In this document: piece after piece, positions 16,047-24,770 of the stretch
Layout of the letters: each line of letters starts with the position of its first letter
Position numbering within the stretch: the first letter of the stretch is position 1
Assembly (NCBI RefSeq): GCF_017963645.1
Contig: NZ_JAGMWN010000001.1
Coordinates: 434,001 to 498,000, forward strand
Direction: 5' to 3'
DNA from: Marivibrio halodurans
GTDB lineage: Bacteria; Pseudomonadota; Alphaproteobacteria; UBA8366; Aestuariispiraceae
Length of the DNA stretch: 64,000 nt
Translations under genes and position numbers: made by a program
Notes under the pieces: generated by a model
Database searches by the model: none
What the model was told of the DNA's origin: nothing
What the model saw: the letters and a program-made list of their open reading frames with translations, nothing else

Positions 16047-17402
16047 ATGTCTTCAAAAAACACCCGGGATAACGATCCACCGGCCTTCGACGCCGCCCTT
16101 TCCGACCTCGGCGCGGAGCATGTCCATATCGGCCTGTTCGACGCCGACGGCGTCTTCCGCCACAAGAAGGTGGGGGTCGACAAGGCCCGCAAGCTCGCCG
16201 CGAAGGGATATCAGTTCTGCGACGTCCTCTACAATTGGGATACGGCGGAGGAACCCTATGGCGGCGGCGCCTATATCGACCGGCCGGCCTCGATCGATCC
16301 GTCGTCCGTGCGCCCCTACCCCTTCGCGGATAACGAGGCTGTCTGCCTCGCCGACTTCGACGAACCCTATGGCGAGCGCAGCGCGCGCCTGCAAGCCAAG
16401 CGCCAAGTGGAGAAAGCGCGAGAGATGGGCTTCACCGTCCATTCCGCCTTCGAATTCGAATTCATGCTGCTGAACGAGACGCCGGAGAGCCTGCGCGCCA
16501 AGGATTTCCACGATATCGACCATTTCGCTCAGGGCAACCGAACCTATTCGCTGCAAAGCGCCGCCCTGCATGACGACCTCCTCGCCGGGCTGGAGGAGAC
16601 GATGGCGGCGCTCGACATCGAACTCGACGCCATCCACACAGAACTCGGCCCCGGCACGTTCGAGGCACCGCTCAGTCATGCCGAGGGGCTGAAGGCGCCG
16701 GACGACGCGGCGCTGTTCAAGAATTTCGCCAAGGCCTATTTCCTGCGCCAGGATCTGATGGCGGCCTTCCTCTCCAAGATGTCGCCCGATCTGCCGGGGC
16801 AATCCGGCCACTTCCATTTGTCGCTGCGCGGCATCGAGACCGGCGCGCCGGTCTTCGCCGACGCCAAGGCCCCGGACGGGCTCAGCCCGACGGCGCGACA
16901 CTTCATCGGCGGGCTGGTCACCCTGATGCCGGAGATGCTGGCGCTGTGCAGCCACACGGTGAATGCCTATAAGCGCATGGTGCCGGGCGCCTGGGCGCCG
17001 ACCTATGCCTCCTGGGGCGTGCAGAACCGTACGGCCGCCGCGCGCGTCATCAACGACACCGCCGAGGCGACGCGGGTCGAGTTCCGCGTCCCCAGCGCCG
17101 ACACGAACCCGCATGCCGCCTTCGCGATGTGCCTCGGCGCGGGCCTCTGGGGGATCGAGAACGCGGTGGAACCGCCGCCGGCGACCGACGCCGATTGCTA
17201 TGCCAGCGAGCCGGCGGACCACGCCCGTTTCCCCGGGACGCTCGGCGAGGCGGCGGCGCGTCTGGCGGCCTCCGAGGCCGCGCGCCAAATCTTCGGCGAC
17301 GTCTTCATCGATACCGTGGCGACCATGCGCCGCCACGAGGAAGCCGCCTATCGGCGGCATGTGAGTTCCTGGGAACTCGGCCGATATCTCGAAGTGGTCT
17401 GA
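16047..17402 (+). CDS. Glutamine-synthetase-family ligase (gamma-glutamylamine synthetase-like)
   Basis: A 451-residue GS-fold enzyme of the PuuA/GlnT branch. The metal-site helix is FEFEFML, the glutamate-binding region ELGPGTFEAPLSHAEGLKAPD, and the ATP/metal segment PGQSGHFHLSL. The conserved loop NAYKRMVPGAWAPTYASWG, then NRTAAARV, and the late EFRVPSADTNPHAAFA complete the active site. PuuA joins glutamate to putrescine. Here an adjacent polyamine-type ABC importer suggests that an imported amine is gamma-glutamylated. The adenylylation site of GlnA is not apparent. The ATG lacks a strong Shine-Dalgarno. First gene of a six-gene rightward run. Confidence 0.85.
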   Translation: MSSKNTRDNDPPAFDAALSDLGAEHVHIGLFDADGVFRHKKVGVDKARKLAAKGYQFCDVLYNWDTAEEPYGGGAYIDRPASIDPSSVRPYPFADNEAVCLADFDEPYGERSARLQAKRQVEKAREMGFTVHSAFEFEFMLLNETPESLRAKDFHDIDHFAQGNRTYSLQSAALHDDLLAGLEETMAALDIELDAIHTELGPGTFEAPLSHAEGLKAPDDAALFKNFAKAYFLRQDLMAAFLSKMSPDLPGQSGHFHLSLRGIETGAPVFADAKAPDGLSPTARHFIGGLVTLMPEMLALCSHTVNAYKRMVPGAWAPTYASWGVQNRTAAARVINDTAEATRVEFRVPSADTNPHAAFAMCLGAGLWGIENAVEPPPATDADCYASEPADHARFPGTLGEAAARLAASEAARQIFGDVFIDTVATMRRHEEAAYRRHVSSWELGRYLEVV

Positions 17403-17472
17403 GACCCGGGGGATACCGGACGAAACACTGCAACCGGGTTGGTTCGCTCTATTGGAAACAGGGAGTAAGAGG

Positions 17473-18618
17473 ATGAAAAAGCTGATGAATGGCATGGCCG
17501 GCATGGGCGTGGATCGCCGTACCGTCCTGAAAGGGGGAACCGCCGCGGCCGCGACCGCCGCCTTCGGTGGTGGCTTCGGCATGCGGCCGGCCTCCGCCGC
17601 GACCTCCATGCGCTATATGTGCTGGGAAGGTTACGACAAGGAAAGCATCATCGGGCCGTTCGAGAAGGCGAACGACGCCGAACTCTCGATCGACCTGATC
17701 ACCGACAGCGCCGGCGGCTTCGCCAAGCTGGCGGCCGGCGGCTATCGCGATTTCGACGTGGTCTCCAGCGACAGCCCCTGGATCGCGCGCATGGGGCCGG
17801 CCGGCATCTGCGAATATCTCGACGACGAGGAATTCGCCGACGCCTATGCCAGCTTCTACCCGCAGTTCCGCGCGCCCTTCGCCCCCCTGCAGTTCGAGGG
17901 CAAGGCGACCGGCCTGCCGACGCGCTGGGGCTGGGTCGGCCCGACGGTCAACACGAAGTTCGACAAGCTGGAGACCTGGTCGAGCTACGATCCCTGCTTC
18001 GATCCGGCCTATAAGGACAAGATCTGCGTCCTGGATTGGGGCGATTGGCCGATCATGCCGATGGCGCTGCATGCCGGCATCAACCCTTACAAGGAACTGG
18101 ACGACGCCGAGCTGAAGGAAATCCGCAAGGTCCTGCGCGCACTGTTCAAGAATACCCGCGCGCTGGTCGGCGACCTGTCGGTGGCGCAGAAGGGGCTGAT
18201 GGACGGCTCCTTCCGGGCGCTGATCGGTGGCGGCACCTACTGCACGTCGGCGCTGCGCAAGGACGGCAACGACCATATCATGTCGATCGTGCCAGAGCCG
18301 AAGGACGGCCTGAACCAGGGCATCATCTGGATGGAGGCGACGGGCGTGCTGAAGGGCACGGACAATCCGGACCTCGCCAAGGATTTGGTCCGCCACATGG
18401 TCTCGCCCGAGGTTTCGGTCGATCTGGCCTGGACGGAAGCGACCTGCAATCTGGTGCCGAGCCAGGATGCGGAGGATCTCTTCTCCGATGAGCAGAAATC
18501 CGTCCTGCAGATGGATTACATGTGGGAAGCTTGGGACAAGAGCCAGTTCCACGACATCGCGCCGAATGTCGACGAGATGCTGGCGATCTTCCAGGAGGAG
18601 TTGGCGGCCGCCAACTGA
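17473..18618 (+). CDS. Polyamine-type ABC transporter substrate-binding protein, Tat-exported
   Basis: A 381-residue periplasmic binding protein of the PotD/PotF family. The N-terminus is a twin-arginine signal: DRRTVLKGG followed by an alanine/glycine-rich hydrophobic stretch ending near RPASAAT. The mature protein starts with MRYMCWEGYDKESI, the strand-loop typical of spermidine/putrescine receptors. GVLKGTDNPDLAKDLVRHMV and NVDEMLAIFQEEL near the end are also family-like. ATG 17473 is chosen because GGGAG lies 7 bases upstream. It sits 70 bp after the GS-like gene and before the ATPase and permeases. The ligand may be a polyamine, an opine-like amine or a related cation. Confidence 0.87.
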   Translation: MKKLMNGMAGMGVDRRTVLKGGTAAAATAAFGGGFGMRPASAATSMRYMCWEGYDKESIIGPFEKANDAELSIDLITDSAGGFAKLAAGGYRDFDVVSSDSPWIARMGPAGICEYLDDEEFADAYASFYPQFRAPFAPLQFEGKATGLPTRWGWVGPTVNTKFDKLETWSSYDPCFDPAYKDKICVLDWGDWPIMPMALHAGINPYKELDDAELKEIRKVLRALFKNTRALVGDLSVAQKGLMDGSFRALIGGGTYCTSALRKDGNDHIMSIVPEPKDGLNQGIIWMEATGVLKGTDNPDLAKDLVRHMVSPEVSVDLAWTEATCNLVPSQDAEDLFSDEQKSVLQMDYMWEAWDKSQFHDIAPNVDEMLAIFQEELAAAN

Positions 18619-18725
18619 TCCCGGCGACGAAACGGCCGCCCGGCGCCCCGACCATATCGGGGCGCCGGGTCGCGCCATTATTCATTTCGTTCCTATAAAC
18701 GACCGACGAAGAGGCCCGCGGCCCC

Positions 18726-19829
18726 GTGAATGAAAAGACCCCCATCATCGACGCCCGGTCGATCGACAAGTTCTATGGCGGCTATCAGGCGCTGAAGCAG
18801 GTATCGCTCAGCGTCCATGCGGGGGAGTTCGTGGCCCTCGTCGGGCCGTCGGGCTGCGGCAAGACGTCGTTGCTCAAGATCCTGGCCGGATTCGAGGATT
18901 TGAGCGGCGGCAGCCTCACGATCGACGGGCACGACATGGTCGGTGTCCCCTCTTCCGCCCGGCCGACGCGGATGGTGTTCCAGAAACTGGCGCTCTTCCC
19001 CCACCGCACCGTTCATCAGAACATCGCCTTCCCGCTCAAGCTCGCCCGGCGGCCGAAGGAAGAGATCGACCGCCGCGTGGGTGAGATGATGGAGTTGATG
19101 CACCTGCGCGCGGCCTATGCGACGCGCTATCCCGCCCAGCTTTCCGGCGGGGAGCAGCAGCGCGTGGCGCTCGCCCGTTCCATGGTCTCGCAACCCAGCG
19201 TGCTGTTGCTGGACGAGCCGCTCAGCGCCCTCGACGTGAAGCTCAAGAAATCCCTGCAGGCCGAGATCAAGCGCCTGCACCGCACGGTCGGCACCAGTTT
19301 CGTCCATGTGACGCACGACCTGGAGGAAGCCATGATGCTGGCCGACCGGATCTGCGTCATGCGGGCGGGCCGCATCCTGCAAACCGGGGCGCCGTCCGAC
19401 ATCTATTTCCGGCCCGTGAACGGCTTCGTCGCCGGCTTCATTGGAGAGACCAACCTGCTGCCGACCCGGATCGAGCGGCCGGCCGGGGGGCTGCGCTTCG
19501 AGGCCCCGGGGCTTTCCTGCGCCGAACCCGTACTGGGCACCGATCAGGCCGCCGAGGGGCTGGAGGCCGGCGAGGCCGCGTTGATGATCCGGCCGGAGAT
19601 GATCGTCCTGTCCAAGAATGCCGCCGACGACGGCGAATGCGTCATGGAAGGCCGGGTCGAGGAATTCTTCATCAAGGGCGCGTCGATCCAGTATCGCGTG
19701 AATGTACCCGGCGTCGAGGCGGCGGTCGTGGCCGAGGTGCCCGGCACCTCCCAGCCACCCGCCGATGTGGGCGATAATGTCCGCCTCTCTTTCGCGCGGG
19801 CCGATCTCTTCGTGCTTCACCGGGACTAG
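18726..19829 (+). CDS. ABC transporter ATP-binding protein, PotA type
   Basis: A 367-residue ABC ATPase. Walker A is GPSGCGKT (about 40-47), the signature LSGGEQQR, Walker B LLLDEPLSALD, and the switch histidine lies in HVTHDLEEA. The C-terminal third (from about 240) is a TOBE domain with MIRPEMIVL and FIKGASIQY, as in PotA/PotG. The start is GTG at 18726; the overlapping ATG at 18730 is out of frame. It energises the two permeases immediately downstream, and regulatory contacts through TOBE are usual in this family. Confidence 0.9.
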   Translation: MNEKTPIIDARSIDKFYGGYQALKQVSLSVHAGEFVALVGPSGCGKTSLLKILAGFEDLSGGSLTIDGHDMVGVPSSARPTRMVFQKLALFPHRTVHQNIAFPLKLARRPKEEIDRRVGEMMELMHLRAAYATRYPAQLSGGEQQRVALARSMVSQPSVLLLDEPLSALDVKLKKSLQAEIKRLHRTVGTSFVHVTHDLEEAMMLADRICVMRAGRILQTGAPSDIYFRPVNGFVAGFIGETNLLPTRIERPAGGLRFEAPGLSCAEPVLGTDQAAEGLEAGEAALMIRPEMIVLSKNAADDGECVMEGRVEEFFIKGASIQYRVNVPGVEAAVVAEVPGTSQPPADVGDNVRLSFARADLFVLHRD

Positions 19830-19844
19830 GGCGGGACCAGCGTA

Positions 19845-20717
19845 ATGGCGGATCAACGGAAAAGCTGGCGCGACCGCGGCCTGATGCTCGCCACCCTGCC
19901 GGTAAGCGCGCTGATGCTGTTCTTCTTCCTCGTGCCGCTGGGCCTGACGGCGGCGCTCAGCTTCCAGAGCACGAAATATTACCGCGTGGTCTGGTCCTGG
20001 GACACCGGCACATGGATCGACGTCTTCACGCATGGCCATTACTGGTCGATCATGCTGCAGACGATCACCATGGCGCTGGCATGCGTCGCGCTGTGCATCA
20101 TCATCAGCCTGCCGGTCGCCTATGCGCTGGTGAACCGGATGCGGTCGGTCGAGAACCACGTGAAGGTGCTGATCGTCTTCGCCTTCCTGACGGACGCGGT
20201 GTTGAAGACCTTCGGCTGGGTGCTGTTCCTCGACCGTACCGGCGTGATGAACGGCATGCTGGAGACGATCGGTTTCGGCCCGGCGGCGACCGACATCCTA
20301 TTCAACCCGGGCGCCACCTTGTTGGGCATGGTCTATAACCTGCTGCCCTATACGATCTTCACGATCTATCTCTCGTTGGCGCGGATCGACCGGGATCTGG
20401 TGCTGGCCGCCTATGACGCCGGCGCCTCGCGCCTGCGTACCTTCTGGGAGGTGACCCTGCCGCTCAGCCGGCCGGGCGTGATCGCGGGCGGGGTGCTGGT
20501 GTTCGTGCTCAGTCTCGGCGTCTTCCTGGAATCGAAGGTCATGGGTGGCGGCACCTCGCCGATGGCGGCGGAACTGATCCGCCAGACCTTCGAGACGCGG
20601 GTCAACTGGCCCCTCGGCGCGGCGCTGACCCTGGTCGTCATCGCGATCGGCGTGCTGACATTGGGTGGGGCCGGCGCGCTGTTCCTCCACCTCAATTCCC
20701 GGAAAGGAACGGCGTGA
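19845..20717 (+). CDS. ABC transporter permease, PotB type
   Basis: A 290-residue membrane protein with about six TM segments. The cytoplasmic coupling (EAA) loop is AAYDAGASRLRTFWEVTLP followed by LSRPGV. The N-terminus has the long first TM typical of PotB/PotH. It follows the ATPase by 15 bp and its TGA overlaps the ATG of the next permease by one base, so the permeases are translationally coupled and probably form a heterodimer. Confidence 0.9.
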   Translation: MADQRKSWRDRGLMLATLPVSALMLFFFLVPLGLTAALSFQSTKYYRVVWSWDTGTWIDVFTHGHYWSIMLQTITMALACVALCIIISLPVAYALVNRMRSVENHVKVLIVFAFLTDAVLKTFGWVLFLDRTGVMNGMLETIGFGPAATDILFNPGATLLGMVYNLLPYTIFTIYLSLARIDRDLVLAAYDAGASRLRTFWEVTLPLSRPGVIAGGVLVFVLSLGVFLESKVMGGGTSPMAAELIRQTFETRVNWPLGAALTLVVIAIGVLTLGGAGALFLHLNSRKGTA

Positions 20718-21553
20718 TGACCAGGGATCGTCTCGAAGGCCATCTGGCCAATATCGTGCTCTACGGCTCCGTCGCCGGGGTGCTGGTCTTCTTCTATATC
20801 CCGATCCTGACACTGATCCTGTTCTCCTTCTCGGAGAGCCGTTTCCTCAGCTTCCCGATCGAGGCGCTGTCGCTACGTTGGTATGGCGAGTTGTTCGCCG
20901 CCAATGATTTCTGGCCGGCCCTGCGTAATTCCGCGGTCCTGGCCTCCGTCTCCACGGTCTTCGCGACGATGTTCGGCATCGGTGGGGCGATCGCCTGGAT
21001 TCGCTGGCGCTTCCGCTTCCAGCGCTTCTTCCAGGGGCTGACCTTCGCGCCGTTGCTGTTCCCGCAATTGCTGCTGGGGGTGGTGATGCTGCTCTGGTTC
21101 TCGGTGCTGGGAAGCTGGCTCGATTTCTCCCCCGGCCTGTGGAGCGCGATCATCGGCCATGTGGTCTATATCACCCCCTTCGCGCTGGTCATCATCGCGG
21201 TTCAGGTGCATGGATTCGACGACACGCTGGAGGATGCGGCGCGCGACGCCGGCGCCAACCGCTGGCAGGTTTTCCGGGAAATCACGCTGCCGCTGATCTG
21301 GCCCGGCGTCTTCTCGGCCGCGATCTTCGCCTTCCTGCTTTCCTGGGGGAATTTCTATATCACCTACAGCCTCGCCGGGACGGCGCGGACGCTGCCGACC
21401 TTCGTCTTCAGCGGTATCGCCGTCGGCTCCTCGCCGATCTATCCGGCCTTGGCGACATTGAGCTTCGTGCCGGCGCTGCTGCTGGTCGGCCTCGCCGATG
21501 TCTTCCGCCGCCGGGCCGCCGCCCGGCGCGCCGCCCCACCCAAGAGCGAATAG
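20717..21553 (+). CDS. ABC transporter permease, PotC type
   Basis: A 278-residue second permease, about six TM segments. Its EAA loop is AARDAGANRWQVFREITLP followed by LIWPGV. ATG 20717 has AAAGGAA 7-8 bases upstream; an in-frame GTG at 20714 would add one residue. The C-terminal FRRRAAARRAAPPKSE is a basic cytoplasmic tail. With the gene before it, it forms the translocation pore of the importer. Confidence 0.9.
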   Translation: MTRDRLEGHLANIVLYGSVAGVLVFFYIPILTLILFSFSESRFLSFPIEALSLRWYGELFAANDFWPALRNSAVLASVSTVFATMFGIGGAIAWIRWRFRFQRFFQGLTFAPLLFPQLLLGVVMLLWFSVLGSWLDFSPGLWSAIIGHVVYITPFALVIIAVQVHGFDDTLEDAARDAGANRWQVFREITLPLIWPGVFSAAIFAFLLSWGNFYITYSLAGTARTLPTFVFSGIAVGSSPIYPALATLSFVPALLLVGLADVFRRRAAARRAAPPKSE

Positions 21554-21560
21554 GCCGATC

Positions 21561-22964
21561 ATGACGGACGCCGACGACCCGGTTACCGCCGGCGCGATGG
21601 CGCGCGCGACGCGCGACGGCGCGCTGCGCCCGACGGACCTCGTGGAACGCGCGTTGCGACGGATCGAGGAAATCGCCCCCCTCAACGCCTTCCCCCTGGT
21701 CGACGGCGAGGGCGCGCGGGCCGAGGCCGCGCGGCTTGAACGCCTGTCCGCGGCGGAGCGCGAAAACATGCCGCTCCATGGCGTGCCGGTCGCGATCAAG
21801 GATTTCACCCCAACGGCCGGGCATCTCACGACGCGCGGGTCCTGGAGCCAGAACGAGGTGCCGACGGAAGACCCCGTCTTCGTGCGCCGCTTGAAGCGCG
21901 CGGGCGCCATCATCGTCGGCAAGACGGCGACACCCGAATTCGCCTATTCCAGCTTCACCCAAAGCCCGCGCTGGGGCATCACCCGCAATCCGCACGATCC
22001 CACGCGCACGCCGGGCGGGTCCTCCGGCGGGTCGGCCGTCGCCGTCGCCACGGGCTGCACGCCCTTCGCGGAAGGCAGCGACATGGGCGGGTCCATCCGC
22101 ATCCCGGCGGCGCTCAGCGGCGTCGTAGGGCTCAAGCCCAGCCTGGGGCGCATCCCGATGGACGTGCTGCCCGGCGGCTCGGACTTCCTCTCCCATTTCG
22201 GGCCGATCGCGGGATGCGTGGACGATGCCGCGCTGTTCCTGTCGGTCACGCAAGGGGCGGATGACGCGGATTATCTATCGCAAGCCGCCGTCGGGCCGAT
22301 CGACCACCCGGTCGCCCCCGCCGATCGGTCGATCCGCATCGCGGTCTCCCCCGACCTTGGCTATTACGCGATCGCGCCGGAGGTCGCCGCCCGCCTGGAC
22401 GAGGTGATGGCCGCCCTGAAGGCCGACGGCTATCGGGTGGAACGGGTCGAGCTTCCCTGGTCGCGGGCGATCAACGATGCCTGGTCGGCACTGTGGGGTG
22501 TGGCGCTCGCCACCAGTTGGGGCGACGCGCTGGAAACCCATCGCGAATACATGGACCCGGCCGTGGTGGCGCTGATCGAGGCCGGCCGCGCCCTCGATGC
22601 CGTCACCGCGCGCCATTACGAGGCCGTGCGCCACCGCCTGTGGGCGGATCTCGCGGCGGTTTTCCGGGATTATGACGTCCTGCTCTGCCCCACCTGCGCG
22701 CGGCCCGCGCCGAAGGTCGATGCCCGCGACGCCGGGTTCGAGCAGGATGCGCCGGACGGCCGCTATGCGGGGCTCGACCTCTGCTGCCCCTTCAACATGG
22801 TCAGCGCCTGCCCCGCCGCCTCGGTCCCGATCGGCACGGCGGAGGGGATGCCCGTCGGCCTGCAGATCGTCGGCCGCCGCTTCGATGACAGCACCGTCCT
22901 GCGCCTCGCCAAGAGCGTGGAGCGGCTCTACCCGCCGAAGTTGGCGCCGATTCCACGCGGGTAA
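21561..22964 (+). CDS. Amidase-signature family hydrolase
   Basis: A 467-residue amidase. The Ser-cisSer-Lys triad is visible as Lys80 (GVPVAIKDF), Ser154 in the glycine-rich TPGGSSGGSA, and Ser178 in GSDMGGSIRIPA; the 24-residue spacing between serines is normal for the family. It begins 7 bp after the last permease and closes the locus, so it should act on the imported compound or its gamma-glutamyl adduct. Amidase-signature enzymes include GatA, but there is no gatB/gatC here and the C-terminus is unlike GatA. In E. coli the gamma-glutamyl product is cleaved by PuuD, an unrelated enzyme; functional replacement by this amidase is a guess. Confidence 0.85.
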   Translation: MTDADDPVTAGAMARATRDGALRPTDLVERALRRIEEIAPLNAFPLVDGEGARAEAARLERLSAAERENMPLHGVPVAIKDFTPTAGHLTTRGSWSQNEVPTEDPVFVRRLKRAGAIIVGKTATPEFAYSSFTQSPRWGITRNPHDPTRTPGGSSGGSAVAVATGCTPFAEGSDMGGSIRIPAALSGVVGLKPSLGRIPMDVLPGGSDFLSHFGPIAGCVDDAALFLSVTQGADDADYLSQAAVGPIDHPVAPADRSIRIAVSPDLGYYAIAPEVAARLDEVMAALKADGYRVERVELPWSRAINDAWSALWGVALATSWGDALETHREYMDPAVVALIEAGRALDAVTARHYEAVRHRLWADLAAVFRDYDVLLCPTCARPAPKVDARDAGFEQDAPDGRYAGLDLCCPFNMVSACPAASVPIGTAEGMPVGLQIVGRRFDDSTVLRLAKSVERLYPPKLAPIPRG

Positions 22965-23013
22965 TGGATTATCCCGGCCGCGACGCCGCGTCCCCGGCCC
23001 TTTGACCCCCAGC

Positions 23014-23646
23014 TTACGCACCCTGGCCGGCGGGGCCGAAACGGATGGGACCCTCCTCGGTCACGACCCGGCCCAACGGGATGTCGTGCCATTGGGGAAA
23101 GATCGTGCGGATGGCGGCCGAGGAATAGCCGACACCATGGAGTTCGGGCCGCCGTTCCAGCGCCGCCAGGGTCCGGTCATAGAAGCCCCCGCCATAGCCC
23201 AGCCGATAGCCCGCGCTATCGAACCCGACGACCGGCGCGATCACCATGTCCGGCACGACGCATGGCGCATCCTCGCCCGGAATCGGGATGTTCCATATGC
23301 CCCGCGTTAGCTTCTCGCCCGGGGACCACGCGCGGAAGATAAGCGGCTGGCCACGCGCCACCACGACCGGCAGCGCACATCGGCCGCCATGCGCGTCGAT
23401 CCGTTCGAGAAGACGGCGAAGGTCGGGCTCTCCCTTGAACGGCCAATAGGCAGCGATGATCCGTCCCGCGACGGGTTCGAGCATGGTCTCCAGACAGGCC
23501 ATGATGCGCGCATCGTGCCGACGACGCAGGTCTCCCGGGATCGACAAGCGGCTCTCGATAAGCCGGGCACGCTCGGCCTTGCGCCAGGCCTTCAGGTCCG
23601 CGCCCAGCGGGGACACCTCGTCCGCCCGGTCTCGTTCGCCGGTCAC
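23014..23646 (-). CDS. ygfA: 5-formyltetrahydrofolate cyclo-ligase
   Basis: A 210-residue MTHFS-family protein that converts 5-formyl-THF to 5,10-methenyl-THF with ATP. The substrate and ATP region is seen in LKAWRKAERARLIESRL near the N-terminus, YWPFKGEPDLRRLL, and the conserved C-terminal GYRLGYGGGFYDRTLAAL. GTG 23646 is taken as start because it overlaps the globin stop (GTGA); the length then fits the family. Translational coupling to a globin under probable NsrR control is unusual. The gene is more often found near zapA or ssrS in proteobacteria. Confidence 0.88.
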   Translation of the reverse strand: MTGERDRADEVSPLGADLKAWRKAERARLIESRLSIPGDLRRRHDARIMACLETMLEPVAGRIIAAYWPFKGEPDLRRLLERIDAHGGRCALPVVVARGQPLIFRAWSPGEKLTRGIWNIPIPGEDAPCVVPDMVIAPVVGFDSAGYRLGYGGGFYDRTLAALERRPELHGVGYSSAAIRTIFPQWHDIPLGRVVTEEGPIRFGPAGQGA

Positions 23647-24134
23647 CGCGGAAACTCCGCATGCCCCGATATCTCGAGGGGAGCAACCTCGCGATCGGGT
23701 CGCACGAACCGCTCGCCGCCCTTCAACAGGACCCCGTGATGCACAGCAAGGCCATATTCCAGGCTGCGGGCGATGCGCTCGGCCCGCTCGATGAAATGAT
23801 CGGCGGCGGCCGGCGGACAGACCTCCCGCGCGGTCGGGATGAAGAGGGCCAGCCACCGGTCGAAATGCCGTGCATCCACGGGCAGGGTCGCATGCTTCGC
23901 CATCGGCTGACCGTGGAAACGTCCCGTCAAAAGCGCGACGGACGACCAGAAGGCGCACATCCTTTGCAAATGGAGATCCCAATCGTCGATGCGCGCATCG
24001 AACACCGGGCCCAGGACCGGATCCGCGCGAATGCGGTCATAGAAGGAGTGGACGAGACGCTCGATCATCGCCTCGTCGATGCCCGTCCGCGCGATAATCT
24101 CGGCCGTGACGGCCGCCCGGCGTTCCGTTTGCAT
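23643..24134 (-). CDS. Group III truncated hemoglobin
   Basis: A 163-residue globin of the TrHb3 (Ctb-like) group. It shows SFYDRIRADPVLGPVF, WDLHLQRMCAFWSSVALLTG, and FHGQPMAKHATLPVDARHF with the proximal histidine region. ATG 24134 has GGAG about 8 bases upstream. Group III globins detoxify NO or help handle it in low oxygen. The C-terminal 30 residues extend beyond the usual 130-140. It faces the nsrR gene across a consensus-like operator, which supports induction by nitric oxide. Confidence 0.88.
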   Translation of the reverse strand: MQTERRAAVTAEIIARTGIDEAMIERLVHSFYDRIRADPVLGPVFDARIDDWDLHLQRMCAFWSSVALLTGRFHGQPMAKHATLPVDARHFDRWLALFIPTAREVCPPAAADHFIERAERIARSLEYGLAVHHGVLLKGGERFVRPDREVAPLEISGHAEFPR

Positions 24135-24147
24135 CGCGACTCTCCTT

Positions 24148-24170
24148 AACAGGTATTTAATATACCTATT
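24148..24170. promoter_or_regulatory. Predicted NsrR operator between globin and nsrR
   Basis: A 23-bp 11-1-11 inverted repeat. The left arm is AACAGGTATTT (24148-24158), the centre base 24159, and the right arm ATATACCTATT (24160-24170); 9 of 11 positions are complementary. The core AGGTAT/ATACCT is perfect. Architecture and A/T-rich centre match NsrR sites in other bacteria. It covers the start region of the globin and lies 48 bp before nsrR. Confidence 0.75.
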
Positions 24171-24217
24171 TATCAAGCCATAGTGCGCCGGTGCAATCGC
24201 AATTCGAAAGGACGGCC

Positions 24218-24646
24218 ATGCGGCTAAGATCTTCAACGGATTTCGGACTACGCGCGCTGATGCGCCTCGCGGGACAGGCGGAGCATGTCTCCTCGACCCA
24301 AGAAATGGCCCGCGATCTCGGCATATCGCGGAACCATTTGACGAAGATCGTGCAAACACTCGCCGGCGCGGGGTTGCTGACCACCCGGCGTGGGGCGGGC
24401 GGCGGCTTCGCATTGGCCCGTCCGGCCGAGCGTATCACCCTGGGCGAGGCGATCCGCGTCATGGAGGCGGGGCAAGCCCTGGTGGAATGCTTCCAGGCGG
24501 ACGGCGGCGCCTGCACCCTCACCCCCGCCTGCCGGTTGAAAGGGCACCTCGCCGCCGCGCGCGACGCCTTCCTGGCGGAATTGGACGGCACGACGCTGGC
24601 CGAGTGCGCCTATCCACCCCGGCCCGCGGGACGCATCGCGACCTGA
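24218..24646 (+). CDS. nsrR: Rrf2-family iron-sulfur regulator NsrR
   Basis: A 142-residue Rrf2 protein. The HTH includes SSTQEMARDLGISRNHLTKI, followed by the wing GLLTTRRGAGGGFALARP. Cys91, Cys99 and Cys105 with the surrounding ECF, GACTLTPACRLKG pattern are the [Fe-S] ligands of NsrR; IscR spacing differs. ATG 24218 follows GAAAGGA. NsrR represses NO-defence genes until its cluster reacts with NO, so the divergent globin is the expected target. Autoregulation through the shared operator is likely. Confidence 0.87.
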   Translation: MRLRSSTDFGLRALMRLAGQAEHVSSTQEMARDLGISRNHLTKIVQTLAGAGLLTTRRGAGGGFALARPAERITLGEAIRVMEAGQALVECFQADGGACTLTPACRLKGHLAAARDAFLAELDGTTLAECAYPPRPAGRIAT

Positions 24647-24726
24647 GTGAACGGACACGAATCCATAAGGCAAGGGAAGCGGCGAAAGCTAACTTGCTTA
24701 AAAATCTGACGACTTTACGGGAAGGC

Positions 24727-24766
24727 CCCGCTGGCACGCCGCAAAAAAGCAAGCGATACCAGCGGG
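24727..24766. repeat. Inverted repeat between nsrR and tRNA-Pro (possible terminator stem)
   Basis: CCCGCTGG (24727-24734) and CCAGCGGG (24759-24766) form a perfect 8-bp stem with a 24-nt loop containing an A6 run (T6 on the minus strand). It would fold just after the mature tRNA end on the minus strand. There is no clean U-tract, so termination is uncertain. Confidence 0.4.
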
Positions 24767-24770
24767 TTGT

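Noticed and set aside
18730-18732. ATG as the start of the PotA-type ATPase
   Set aside because: It is out of frame; the coding frame starts with GTG at 18726.
21561-22964. Amidase as GatA of the tRNA amidotransferase
   Set aside because: No gatB or gatC nearby and the C-terminal part and genomic context fit a catabolic amidase.
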